Assembly (NCBI GenBank): GCA_900770665.1
Contig: CAAGKZ010000023.1
Location: forward strand, 1-51,156
Length of the DNA stretch: 51,156 bases
Source of the DNA: Bacteroidaceae bacterium
GTDB lineage: Bacteria; Bacteroidota; Bacteroidia; Bacteroidales; Bacteroidaceae
Direction of reading: 5' to 3'
A model generated the notes under the pieces. It saw only the letters and a program-made list of their open reading frames with translations, had not been told where the DNA came from and searched no databases. Position numbers and translations under genes: made by a program. Of the stretch, positions 16,605 through 24,678 are shown in pieces (the first letter of the stretch is position 1; each line of letters opens with the position of its first letter).

Positions 16605-17270
16605 TTACTTTCTCTTACCAATTTCAATAGGCTGAGCCTCAGAAATCATATTAACATAGCGTCTACGACACAATTCTGTCTCGTCTTCTGTAAGAACCTT
16701 GTCGCCATAAACTTCCTTCGCAAAGTCTTTACGCAGGTCGTTATATGCGCCATACAATGCCTCTTGCACCTTGAAGTAAACCTCGTACTTTGTAGCACGG
16801 TCGGTCTGCAATGTAATAACGTGCTTGTTGTTCTGCACGATATTGCTGTAAGGAGCAGGATACAAGAACTCGACACCGGCCTCGTTTACATAAGTTACAG
16901 TATCCAACTTATTCTTGGCCTCGGGGTATTTCTCATTTTTAACACCACCGGGTGTATTGGCTGTGATGAACTTCTTGGCCAGCTCACGCAGTTCACCCAA
17001 GTCCTCGACCTTGTATCTTTCTGGTTCTTCTTTACCCGGAGTCACCATTATCTCGTTGTCCATATTCACGTACACCTTCATGATGTTGCGTTCGTGAAGT
17101 TCTGGGGGATCCTGCAAATCCTTCTCTTCTGGTGGGTTCGGCAACATAACCGGCAAACCGAAGTTTGAGTTCATTGACGTTACGACCAAGAAAAAGATGA
17201 GTAGGATGAACGAGATATCCGCCGTTGAGCTGGCGTTGATTCCCGGAACTTTTCTTTTACTTTTTCCCAT
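16605..17270 (-). CDS. exbD: ExbD/TolR-family biopolymer transport protein (first copy)
   Basis: The 221-residue product has a basic N-terminus (MGKSKRKVPG), the helix ADISFILLIFFLVVTSM with D18 in the proton-path position, and a longer periplasmic domain than the neighbouring ExbD. The segment NPPEEKDLQDPP begins the periplasmic part. A long charged insert follows (about 80-130, KNEKYPEAKNKLDTVTYVNEAG). It lies between the small four-helix membrane protein gene (27 bp upstream) and the second exbD (2 bp). Confidence 0.88.
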   Translation of the reverse strand: MGKSKRKVPGINASSTADISFILLIFFLVVTSMNSNFGLPVMLPNPPEEKDLQDPPELHERNIMKVYVNMDNEIMVTPGKEEPERYKVEDLGELRELAKKFITANTPGGVKNEKYPEAKNKLDTVTYVNEAGVEFLYPAPYSNIVQNNKHVITLQTDRATKYEVYFKVQEALYGAYNDLRKDFAKEVYGDKVLTEDETELCRRRYVNMISEAQPIEIGKRK

Positions 17271-17297
17271 TATTTAACTCTATTATAAAAGGGTTAA

Positions 17298-17735
17298 TCA
17301 AGAACGTATTTTCGAGATAAAGAAGCTGCTGAGCATTGACAATGCAGCAATACCCAAAAGTGCATACTGCAGATAGATTACATAGTCAATCTTATCAGGT
17401 GCCAAATAGAAACCAAGCGCTACAAGAACAACAAGCAAAATAGCAAGACCTATCTTGATACCGCTCTTTGGCTCGTACGCAATCTTTTTCACAACAGCTA
17501 TAGTCTCGAAAATCGCAACCAGCAACAATGTGATAGCGCCCATTGCATAACACAAATACAAGGACAACTCCATGAATTGCGGGTAAGGCAACTCGGTCAC
17601 CTCACCGGTACCCTCTGACTCCTGCACCAAAACCAATGGCTCACCTGCAACAAAGAAAAGCAGGAAAACAACAACGGTTATTGCAAGAAGACCATAAAGG
17701 AACCATCTTGTTATTGAATATAAATCACGTTTCAT
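17298..17735 (-). CDS. Four-helix membrane protein of the ExbB/ExbD operon, unknown function
   Basis: The 145-residue product has four predicted membrane helices, at about 10-30, 52-75, 91-108 and 115-138. A short outside loop carries EGTGEVTELPYPQF. I do not recognise a named family. It lies between exbB (23 bp) and the first exbD (27 bp) on the same strand, so it is almost surely co-transcribed with them. A structural or regulatory partner of the proton channel is a reasonable inference but nothing in the sequence proves it. Confidence 0.75.
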   Translation of the reverse strand: MKRDLYSITRWFLYGLLAITVVVFLLFFVAGEPLVLVQESEGTGEVTELPYPQFMELSLYLCYAMGAITLLLVAIFETIAVVKKIAYEPKSGIKIGLAILLVVLVALGFYLAPDKIDYVIYLQYALLGIAALSMLSSFFISKIRS

Positions 17736-17758
17736 AAATCAATGTTTATTTACCGTTA

Positions 17759-18613
17759 TTACTTCTTGAGGTTGTACTTTGTAAGCAAGTCAAGCAAAGT
17801 GATTGAAGAATCCTCCATGTCTGCAACGATAGCCTCAATCTTGGTAAGGATGAAGTTGTAGAACACCTGGAGAACAAGAGCTACGATAATACCATAGATA
17901 GTTGTGATAAGAGCCACCTTCATACCACCGGCAACGATTGTTGGAGAGATATCACCCTCGCGCTGGATTGTATCGAAGGCCATAACCATACCGATCACAG
18001 TACCCAAGAATCCGAGTGATGGAGCCATCGCGATGAACAATGTGATCCATGAGCAACCCTTCTCAAGCATTGAAGACTGGAGGCTACCATAAGATACTAC
18101 TGAACGCTCAACAGTGTCGAGACCCTCGTCGATGCGGAGAAGACCCTGATAGCAGATAGAAGCAACAGGACCTGCTGTGTTGCGGCAGATAGCTTTTGCA
18201 CCCTCAACATCACCTTTTGAAAGAGCGTCAGCGATTGCACCCATAAGCTTCTTTGCATTTACTCTTGCAAGGCTAAGATAGATGATACGCTCGATACAGA
18301 ATGCAAGACCGATAACCAAAGCGATAGATACGAGTGCCATGAACTCAGGACCACCCTCGATGAACTTTGTCTTCAAGCCTTTGTGTACACCCTTGATACC
18401 ACCCTCGGCAACAACAGCCTCCTCGGCAGGAGCAGCCTCATCAGCGGCAGACTCTGCAAGAGCAGCCTCTGCAGGAACTGAATCACTAGGAATAGAATCG
18501 CTGATAGCGGTAACAGCATCCTCTGATGTAGCTACAGGAACGTTCTCCTGAGCATTAACCTGGGCTGTAGCAAACAGACCCAACATTGCAACAATTGCAA
18601 AAAGTTTTTTCAT
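17759..18613 (-). CDS. exbB: MotA/TolQ/ExbB proton-channel protein
   Basis: The 284-residue product starts with a signal-like segment (MKKLFAIVAMLGLFATAQVNAQ). An Ala/Glu/Asp/Ser-rich periplasmic stretch follows (about 23-75). It then has the three-helix ExbB core: FMALVSIALVIGLAFCIERII, a cytosolic loop, and TLFIAMAPSLGFLGTVIGMVMAFDTIQ plus ALITTIYGIIVALVLQVFYNFI. The conserved GLLRIDEGLDTVERSV and GTVIGM segments support assignment. It forms the inner-membrane proton channel with ExbD. It is the first protein gene of the operon, 48 bp after tRNA-Ser. Confidence 0.9.
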   Translation of the reverse strand: MKKLFAIVAMLGLFATAQVNAQENVPVATSEDAVTAISDSIPSDSVPAEAALAESAADEAAPAEEAVVAEGGIKGVHKGLKTKFIEGGPEFMALVSIALVIGLAFCIERIIYLSLARVNAKKLMGAIADALSKGDVEGAKAICRNTAGPVASICYQGLLRIDEGLDTVERSVVSYGSLQSSMLEKGCSWITLFIAMAPSLGFLGTVIGMVMAFDTIQREGDISPTIVAGGMKVALITTIYGIIVALVLQVFYNFILTKIEAIVADMEDSSITLLDLLTKYNLKK

Positions 18614-18661
18614 TTTGTGTAATTTTTAGTTAATATTTCAAGTTAATTCATTCTAGCAATG

Positions 18662-18749
18662 CGGAAAGAGGGGGATTCGAACCCCCGATACGCTTTTGAC
18701 GTATACACGCTTTCCAGGCGTGCCTCTTCAACCACTCGAGCATCTTTCC
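18662..18749 (-). tRNA. tRNA-Ser (anticodon GGA)
   Basis: On the minus strand the 88-nt sequence begins GGAAAGATGCTCGAGTGG. It has the anticodon arm CACGCCTGGAAAGCGTG with anticodon GGA, a long class II variable arm, and a T arm GGGGGTTCGAATCCCCC. The acceptor arm closes GGAAAGA with TCTTTCC plus discriminator G. The long variable arm and anticodon identify serine. CCA is not encoded and must be added. It lies just upstream of exbB on the same strand. Confidence 0.95.
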
Positions 18750-18820
18750 CTGAGCACAGTCTACAGCTAATCGGGTTGCAAGTTACTATTTTTTTTGCAA
18801 TGCAACACTTTATTTCACGA

Positions 18821-18851
18821 CAAAAGTAGTTTTTTTTTTCGAATCGGTAAA
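18821..18851 (-). promoter_or_regulatory. Predicted promoter of tRNA-Ser, possibly reading into the exb operon
   Basis: TACTTTTG (18828-18821, minus) is an exact TAnnTTTG box. TTTA (18851-18848) is 19 nt upstream, the standard spacing. It lies about 72 nt before the tRNA. No clear separate promoter was seen in the 48 bp between tRNA and exbB, so read-through is likely. Confidence 0.58.
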
Positions 18852-18974
18852 CATTTATTAAAAAATCATTGTCTCAATCTTGAAAAAATAACATTTATAA
18901 GTTTTTTTAACATTTTGTAACAAATCACAACACAAAAATCGACAAAAGGTAACAGGCTATTATAAATTATTCTT

Positions 18975-18982
18975 TACTTTTG
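18975..18982 (+). promoter_or_regulatory. Predicted -7 box of the lpxK operon
   Basis: TACTTTTG is an exact TAnnTTTG match located 32 nt before the GTG start of lpxK. No TTTG-like -33 element is visible at the usual distance. Confidence 0.45.
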
Positions 18983-19013
18983 CATAAGGGTATTATCCAC
19001 GCCCCGACAAGTT

Positions 19014-20075
19014 GTGAAGAGGAGTTTTTTACGCGCAGTGACTGATGCCATAAACCCGTATGCCTGGGTGATGGCGATAAGGAACAAGGCTTTTGACAAA
19101 GGAGTGCTCAAAAGCCGTAAATTTGATGTACCCACAATCTGCATCGGTAACATATCTGTTGGAGGAACAGGCAAGACCCCACATACCGAGTACATAATAA
19201 GATTACTGAAAGAGAGATACGCCATTGCGGTACTAAGCAGGGGGTATGGACGCAAAAGCAGAGGATATGTAAAGGCCGACGGCACATCCACAATGGAGTT
19301 GATTGGAGACGAGCCATTCCAGATAAAAGAGAAGTTCCGTGAAGTGGACGTTGCCGTATGCGAGAAACGCGTGGAGGGTATAGAAAAGCTGTTGGCCGAG
19401 AATGAAAATCTACAGGCAATACTGCTCGATGACGCCTACCAGCACCGCTATGTCAAGGCGGGATTGAACATCCTGCTAATCGACATCAACCGCCCGGTGT
19501 GGCGTGACAATGTAATGCCGTTCGGACGTCTGCGTGAGAGCATTGCGGCCGTGAAACGCGCCGACATTGTCATTTTCACCAAATGCAAGGGCGTTACCAA
19601 CGAACAAAAGGAGTTGTACCGCCGTTTCATCAAGGAGACGGGCGATGTCCCGGTGTACTTCTCGACAGTGCGCTACAGCCGGCCATACAAGCTGTTTGAC
19701 ATTGCCGGAATAGACGCCGGGATAGACAAAGAGTGCCGCATATTGCTTGTCACGGGCATTGCCAAGCCGCAACAATTGAAGGAGGAACTTGAGAAGCGCG
19801 GTGCAAAGGTGGAGCTTATGCAGTATGCCGACCACCATAACTTCACCAAAGCCGACTTTGACGACATTGTCAAGCAGTTCAAAAATGGCGGATACACAAT
19901 GATTGTAACCACAGAGAAGGATGCAACAAGAATGAAACCGCACGAAGAGACTCTAAAAAGTATCCGCGATAGCATATATGTAATGCCCATTGAAGTGGAG
20001 TTTTTAGACGGAGAAGAGAAATTGTTTAACCAAAATATTTACAACTATGTTACAGAAAATTCAAGAAACAGCTGA
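19014..20075 (+). CDS. lpxK: Tetraacyldisaccharide 4'-kinase (lipid A)
   Basis: The 353-residue product has the LpxK P-loop GNISVGGTGKTPHTEYI (about 45-61), the Walker B-type LLDDAYQH and the later LVTGIAKPQQL. LpxK phosphorylates the 4' position of the lipid A precursor at the inner face of the inner membrane, using ATP. The start is a GTG at 19014; it is preferred because the N-terminus (INPYAWVMAIRNKAFDKGVL) matches the family and no ATG lies suitably upstream. The gene overlaps the following purine phosphorylase gene by 29 bp. Confidence 0.92.
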   Translation: MKRSFLRAVTDAINPYAWVMAIRNKAFDKGVLKSRKFDVPTICIGNISVGGTGKTPHTEYIIRLLKERYAIAVLSRGYGRKSRGYVKADGTSTMELIGDEPFQIKEKFREVDVAVCEKRVEGIEKLLAENENLQAILLDDAYQHRYVKAGLNILLIDINRPVWRDNVMPFGRLRESIAAVKRADIVIFTKCKGVTNEQKELYRRFIKETGDVPVYFSTVRYSRPYKLFDIAGIDAGIDKECRILLVTGIAKPQQLKEELEKRGAKVELMQYADHHNFTKADFDDIVKQFKNGGYTMIVTTEKDATRMKPHEETLKSIRDSIYVMPIEVEFLDGEEKLFNQNIYNYVTENSRNS

Positions 20076-20856
20076 GTTCCTCAGAGGGAAAATGACTACA
20101 GCACCTGAAACAGCAATCATACTGGGTACAGGCCTTGGCAGCCTTGTCAACGAGATTACCGACAAATATGAGATTGAATATAAGGACATTCCAAACTTCC
20201 CGCTTTCAACAGTCGAAGGCCACTCGGGCAAGCTCATATTCGGTAAATTGGGCAACAAGGAGATTATGGCGATGCAGGGCCGTTTCCACTTCTACGAGGG
20301 TTATTCAATGAAAGAGGTGACATTCCCCGTACGCGTAATGCGCGAACTTGGCATCAAGACCCTCTTTGTATCGAACGCTGCAGGCGGAATGAACCCCGAC
20401 TTCCTAATCGGCGACCTCATGATTATCAACGACCACATCAACTTCTTCCCCGAGCACCCGTTGCGCGGCAAGAATATCCCTTATGGTGACCGTTTCCCCG
20501 ACATGAGCGCGGCTTATGACAAGAGCCTCATCGCCATGGCAAAGGAGATTGCTGCCGAGAAGGGCATACGCGTTGTAGAGGGTATATATCTTGGCACACA
20601 GGGTCCTACATTCGAGACACCTGCCGAGTACCGCATGTTCCACCGCATGGGTGGCGACGCTGTTGGTATGTCAACTGTCCCCGAAGTTATAGTTGCCCGT
20701 CATTGCGGCATCCGCGTGTTCGGCATTTCGGTCATCACCGACCTTGGCGTTGAAGGCATTGTTGTAGAGTGCAGCCACGAGGAGGTACAGAAGGCTGCCG
20801 ATGAGGCACAGCCAAAGATGACAACAATTTTCCGCGAAATCGTTAACCGCGCATAA
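20047..20856 (+). CDS. Purine nucleoside phosphorylase (PNP class I, trimeric type)
   Basis: The 269-residue product is a trimeric-type PNP: IILGTGLGSLVNEI with the phosphate-binding glycine-rich loop (about 24-37), HSGKLIFG, AMQGRFHFYEGYS, FVSNAAGGMNPDF and the base-binding EYRMFHRMGGDAVGMSTVPE. It splits purine (deoxy)nucleosides with phosphate for salvage. Its start lies inside the 3' end of lpxK, so translation is likely coupled. thiL starts 6 bp after it. Confidence 0.93.
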   Translation: MLQKIQETAEFLRGKMTTAPETAIILGTGLGSLVNEITDKYEIEYKDIPNFPLSTVEGHSGKLIFGKLGNKEIMAMQGRFHFYEGYSMKEVTFPVRVMRELGIKTLFVSNAAGGMNPDFLIGDLMIINDHINFFPEHPLRGKNIPYGDRFPDMSAAYDKSLIAMAKEIAAEKGIRVVEGIYLGTQGPTFETPAEYRMFHRMGGDAVGMSTVPEVIVARHCGIRVFGISVITDLGVEGIVVECSHEEVQKAADEAQPKMTTIFREIVNRA

Positions 20857-20862
20857 GAAGAT

Positions 20863-21897
20863 ATGAACACGACAAAACGAACAGAAATTTCATCATTGGG
20901 CGAATTCGGTTTCGTTGAGCGCCTGACAAAGGACATAAAGCCAGCGAACAAGGAGACCGTAATGGGAATTGGCGACGATGCAGCCATACTACAGTTCAGC
21001 GGCGACGAAGAGGTGCTCATCACTACCGACCTGTTTATGGAAGGTGTGCATTTTGACCTCACATACTTCCCGCTCAAGCACCTTGGCTACAAGGTTGTGG
21101 TTGCGAACATTTCGGACATATATGCCATGAACGGCACTCCAAAGCAGATAACAGTCTCATTGGGCATAAGCCGCAAGTTCTGTATTGAGGACATTGAAGA
21201 ACTCTACTCGGGCATGCGACTTGCCTGCGAGCAGTACGGTGTTGACATTGTGGGCGGCGATACCACATCGTCACTCACAGGCCTTGCAATAAGCATAACC
21301 GCAACCGGCACAGCTCCCAAAGGCACAGCAGTGAGAAGAAGTACGGCAAAGGAGACCGACCTCATTTGCGTTACCGGCAACCTTGGTGCGGCATACATGG
21401 GATTGCAGTTGCTTGAACGCGAGAAGATTGCGACAGCCGGACAGGACATGCAGCCCGACTTTGCAGGTAAGGAGTACATCCTTGAGCGCCAGCTGAAACC
21501 CGAGGCACGCAAAGAGGTTATAGAGAAGTTGCGCAGCGAGAACATCAAGCCAACAGCGATGATGGACATAAGCGACGGCCTTGCATCGGAACTGATGCAC
21601 ATCTGCAAGCAGAGCGGTGTCGGTTGCCGCGTATACGAAGAGCGCATCCCCATCGACTACCAGACCGCAGTCATGGCCGAGGAGCTGAACCTCAATGTAA
21701 TAACCTGCGCACTTGGCGGCGGCGAGGACTATGAGTTGCTGTTCACCGTACCCATTGCCGACCACGAGAAGGTTGCCGCAATGAAGGATGTACGCGTCAT
21801 CGGCCACATTGTAAGCGACAGCATGGGACTGGCACTTATCACCCGCGACGGCGTGGAGATGCAGCTGAAGGCTCAGGGCTGGACACCACAGGAGTAA
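20863..21897 (+). CDS. thiL: Thiamine-monophosphate kinase
   Basis: The 344-residue product shows the ThiL pattern of metal-binding aspartates: GIGDDAAIL (36-44), TTDLFMEGVHFD, ANISDIYAMNG, DIVGGDTTSS and MMDISDGLASELMHIC. A final GGGEDYELLFTV loop closes the set. It phosphorylates thiamine monophosphate to the cofactor thiamine diphosphate. Other thiamine genes are absent from the window; its partners here are lpxK and the purine phosphorylase. Confidence 0.93.
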   Translation: MNTTKRTEISSLGEFGFVERLTKDIKPANKETVMGIGDDAAILQFSGDEEVLITTDLFMEGVHFDLTYFPLKHLGYKVVVANISDIYAMNGTPKQITVSLGISRKFCIEDIEELYSGMRLACEQYGVDIVGGDTTSSLTGLAISITATGTAPKGTAVRRSTAKETDLICVTGNLGAAYMGLQLLEREKIATAGQDMQPDFAGKEYILERQLKPEARKEVIEKLRSENIKPTAMMDISDGLASELMHICKQSGVGCRVYEERIPIDYQTAVMAEELNLNVITCALGGGEDYELLFTVPIADHEKVAAMKDVRVIGHIVSDSMGLALITRDGVEMQLKAQGWTPQE

Positions 21898-21903
21898 AAG
21901 CAA

Positions 21904-22125
21904 ATGATACTGCACAACATAATACAGGCCATCTTCCTGATTGCCGGTATCGTTGCGCTGCTGGCATCACTTCTTGACTGGGAGTGGTTCTTCACCACCG
22001 AGAACACCCGGTACCTTGTCAACAGATTCAAGCGCAAGGGTGCACGGTTGATTTATGGTGCAATAGGAGTGTTGTTCATAGCCGCAGCAATATATTTCTA
22101 TTTTCAAATAAAGAATGTCAACTGA
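21904..22125 (+). CDS. Small two-helix membrane protein, Imm17-like
   Basis: The 73-residue product has two membrane helices (about 5-23 and 49-68) around a basic cytosolic or periplasmic segment (TRYLVNRFKRKGARLIYGAIG). The pattern DWEWFFTTENTRYLVNR followed by RKGARLIYG resembles the Imm17 family, proposed to be immunity to polymorphic toxins. No toxin gene is beside it, so a housekeeping membrane role is equally possible. It starts 6 bp after thiL and is the last gene of the operon before a strong terminator. Confidence 0.6.
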   Translation: MILHNIIQAIFLIAGIVALLASLLDWEWFFTTENTRYLVNRFKRKGARLIYGAIGVLFIAAAIYFYFQIKNVN

Positions 22126-22168
22126 AACGACAAAGAGCAGTGCCGAACGGCACTGCTCTTTGTCGTTT
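22125..22168. terminator. 20-bp hairpin terminator between convergent operons
   Basis: The left arm 22125-22144 (AAACGACAAAGAGCAGTGCC) pairs perfectly with 22149-22168 around a GAAC tetraloop. The ends AAA and TTT give short U-tracts in both directions. It separates the lpxK operon (plus) from mrp (minus, stop at 22181). Confidence 0.85.
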
Positions 22169-22180
22169 AGATATTCTGCA

Positions 22181-23284
22181 TTACTTTGTTGAAACAATCT
22201 TTGTTTCCGGCAACTCGGCATTACGCTTCGCAGTCTGCTCGACCAAAGCAGCAGCAACCTGCAGGAATGCCTGTCCGTCGGGTGTGTCGGCCTTCATTGC
22301 CACCGGGATTCCGGCATCGCCGCTCTCGCAGATGCTCTGTACAAGCGGTATCTGACCAATGAGGGGAATTCCATACTGAGCGGCCATGCGCTTGCCGCCC
22401 TCTTTGCCAAAGATGTAATACTTGTTCTCCGGCAACTCGGCAGGAGTAAACCATGCCATGTTCTCCACCAAGCCAAGGATGGGCACCGCCACCTTGTCGT
22501 TAATGAACATATTCACACCCTTTATAGCTGCAGCCAAAGCAACCTCCTGCGGTGTTGTCACCACAACGGCGCCTGTCAATGCCAGACACTGTACAATTGT
22601 AAGATGTATGTCGCTTGTACCGGGAGGCAGGTCAATGAGGAAATAATCCAAATCGCCCCAATTGGCATCGGCAATAAGCTGTTTCAAGGCATTGCTTGCC
22701 ATGCCGCCACGCCAAAGAATTGCTTGGTCAGGGTCTACAAAAAAGCCTATCGACAGCATCTTCACGCCATATTTTTCAATGGGAATTATAAGGTCACGGC
22801 CATCGATATTCTCGCTGTAAGGGCGCGCATCCTCAACGCTGAACATCTTAGGGATTGAAGGGCCGAAGATATCGGCATCCAACAAGCCCACTTTATAACC
22901 TAGGCGCGCCAATGCAATGGCAAGATTGGCCGAGACGGTTGACTTGCCTACTCCGCCCTTGCCCGATGATATTGCAATGACATTCTTCACCTGAGGCAGG
23001 AACTTGCCTACCTCGGGGCGCATTGCCTGACGGCTTACAACGCTTATGTTACCCTCAATCTCGACCTCCTTGCCCACATACATGTGTATGGCAGCTTCGG
23101 CCGACTTGACCACTGAGCGAATGAACGGGTCGGTGGGTTTGTCAAAGATGAGCGAGAAACTCACTTTGTTGCCATCTATGCGTATGTTGTCATCGACCAT
23201 ACCGGCCTCAACAAGATTCTTTCCGTTTCCGGGATAGCGCACCTTCTCAAGTGCGTCCAATATAAGTTTGGGATATAATGCCAT
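22181..23284 (-). CDS. mrp: Mrp/NBP35-type P-loop ATPase (ApbC family), Fe-S carrier-like
   Basis: The 367-residue product begins with a MIP18/DUF59-like domain (about 1-85). It continues as a deviant-Walker ATPase: ISSGKGGVGKSTVSANLA (about 105-122), LLDADIFGPSIPKMF, and LIDLPPGTSDIHLT. Family members carry or deliver Fe-S clusters. The CxxC pair that normally follows VENM is missing: the sequence here reads VENMAWFTPAELPENKYYIFG, with only one nearby cysteine (SICESGD). It lies downstream of a repeat element that separates it from the Dabb gene. Confidence 0.88.
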   Translation of the reverse strand: MALYPKLILDALEKVRYPGNGKNLVEAGMVDDNIRIDGNKVSFSLIFDKPTDPFIRSVVKSAEAAIHMYVGKEVEIEGNISVVSRQAMRPEVGKFLPQVKNVIAISSGKGGVGKSTVSANLAIALARLGYKVGLLDADIFGPSIPKMFSVEDARPYSENIDGRDLIIPIEKYGVKMLSIGFFVDPDQAILWRGGMASNALKQLIADANWGDLDYFLIDLPPGTSDIHLTIVQCLALTGAVVVTTPQEVALAAAIKGVNMFINDKVAVPILGLVENMAWFTPAELPENKYYIFGKEGGKRMAAQYGIPLIGQIPLVQSICESGDAGIPVAMKADTPDGQAFLQVAAALVEQTAKRNAELPETKIVSTK

Positions 23285-23594
23285 AATTATTTAAAGTGAA
23301 AGGTGAAAGGTGAAAGGTGAAAGCTGCGGTTAAGCGAGTGCAACGCAAGTTTACTTGCAGGTTGCAATGCGAGCGATAGCAGCTTCAAGCACACGAAGTG
23401 TGGTTAAAAGTGAAAGGTGAAAAGTGAAAGGTGAAAGCTGCGTTTAAGCGAGCAAAAGCCAAGCTTGCTTGAGCTTTTACAGCAAGTTTTCAGATTTCAG
23501 ATTTCAGATTTCAGATTTCCGCCTTCAGTTTTCAGATTTCCGCCTTCAGTTTTCAGTTTTCCGTTTTCAGTTTTCAGTTCTCAGTTCTCAGTTT
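23285..23594. repeat. Dispersed intergenic element with heptamer arrays at both ends
   Basis: This 310-bp spacer between mrp and the Dabb gene has no gene. Purine-rich units (GAAAGGT) run at 23293-23323. They are followed by AGCTGCG(G)TTAAGCGAG, and the array plus motif recur at about 23405-23455. In between stands CACACGAAGTGTGGTTAAAA, related to the segment at 4097 and 4255. The right end (about 23486-23600) is pyrimidine-rich, with TTTCAGA, TTTTCAG and TTTCCGC units in short tracts. The overall order matches the spacer at 4002-4432. Confidence 0.72.
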
Positions 23595-23897
23595 TCAGAT
23601 ATTATAGTCAGCCTCGGCACGACCCTCGGTTATGCCCTTGAAATACGCAGCCACCTCAAGGTGTGCAGGGTGCACCTTGTAGCGTTCCATGGCATCGGCA
23701 TCCTCAAAGGCCGACACCAACACTGCATCGTATGCAGTGCCTGCCACACATACGTTGATACCGACTTCGAGCGCCTTAATCTCGGGGATTACACCCACAA
23801 GAGCCTCGAGATGCTCCTTCACCCACTGAGCATGCTGTTGCTTGCTCTTTCCGTTTGCGCCATCAATAAAGCGCCACATTACTATATGCTTGAACAT
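23595..23897 (-). CDS. Dabb-family (stress-responsive alpha/beta barrel) protein
   Basis: The 100-residue product begins MFKHIVMWRF and has the ferredoxin-like alpha/beta pattern of Dabb proteins. It includes helix residues QHAQWVKEHLEALVG, the strand IKALEVGINV, then DAVLVSAFEDADAMERYKVHPAHLEVAAYF. Family members form dimeric barrels; their substrates are mostly unknown. It starts 14 bp after trmB and ends at the pyrimidine-rich repeat. Confidence 0.85.
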   Translation of the reverse strand: MFKHIVMWRFIDGANGKSKQQHAQWVKEHLEALVGVIPEIKALEVGINVCVAGTAYDAVLVSAFEDADAMERYKVHPAHLEVAAYFKGITEGRAEADYNI

Positions 23898-23911
23898 TTT
23901 TCTCTTTACTG

Positions 23912-24670
23912 TTATTTTGTTGTTTCAAGACAGCTGCGTTTGCTGCGACCGTAGCTACGGTACTCGTCCAGTTCAATTTCCACGTCAGGCTCGGCATACT
24001 GCTCCATCGCCGGCAGATTGAATGCTATATATTTGATTGTTATTCCGCGCGACAGCCACTGCGACTCATAGTAGGTACGTATCTGCAGCACATCGCTCAC
24101 TTCGTCCTGCCCGTGGACATCATCGATACACTCCACAACCGGCAGATTGTTCACCTCTGTGATATACTTGGTATAGGTGAACATGAAGTTGCTGTCGGTC
24201 TTGAGGTGCACCACCGCATCATCGGCAAGAATATTCCCGTAACGTGCAAGGAACAGCGATGATGTAAGGCGTTTTGTCTGTTTCTTCATCTGCGGGTCGG
24301 GGAATGTGAGCCATATCTCACTCACCTCGCCGGCAGCAAACAGACGGTCAATAATCTCAATATTGGTTCGCAGGAAGCCAACATTCGTAAGCCCCGACTC
24401 AAGTGCATCGGTAGCACCTGTCCACATGCGCGCACCTTTTATATCCACACCAATGAAGTTCTTCCCCGGAAAGCGGCGCGCTAGAGCCACTGTATACTCT
24501 CCCCTGCCGCAGCCAAGTTCCAAAACTATAGGGTTGTCATTCTTAAAAAAGTCACGTCCCCAATTTCCCTTGAGCGGAAAATCCACATCATCAATCATCG
24601 AGTATGGATGCTCAATGACATTGGGGTATGCTGCCATATCGGCAAATTTCTTCAGTTTTCCTTTACCCAT
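23912..24670 (-). CDS. trmB: tRNA (guanine-N7-)-methyltransferase
   Basis: The 252-residue product has the TrmB SAM motif VLELGCGRGEYTVALA (about 49-64), FIGVDIKGARMW, the substrate segment IWLTFPDPQMKKQTKRLTS, and VHLKTDSNFMFTYT. It makes m7G at position 46 of tRNAs using S-adenosylmethionine. It begins 8 bp after ilvE and is followed by the Dabb gene. Confidence 0.94.
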   Translation of the reverse strand: MGKGKLKKFADMAAYPNVIEHPYSMIDDVDFPLKGNWGRDFFKNDNPIVLELGCGRGEYTVALARRFPGKNFIGVDIKGARMWTGATDALESGLTNVGFLRTNIEIIDRLFAAGEVSEIWLTFPDPQMKKQTKRLTSSLFLARYGNILADDAVVHLKTDSNFMFTYTKYITEVNNLPVVECIDDVHGQDEVSDVLQIRTYYESQWLSRGITIKYIAFNLPAMEQYAEPDVEIELDEYRSYGRSKRSCLETTK

Positions 24671-24678
24671 ACCTAAAA

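Noticed and set aside
23293..23600. CRISPR array suspected from the repeated units.
   Set aside because: The units are 7 nt long and directly tandem, with no spacers, no constant 24-40-nt repeats and no cas genes nearby.
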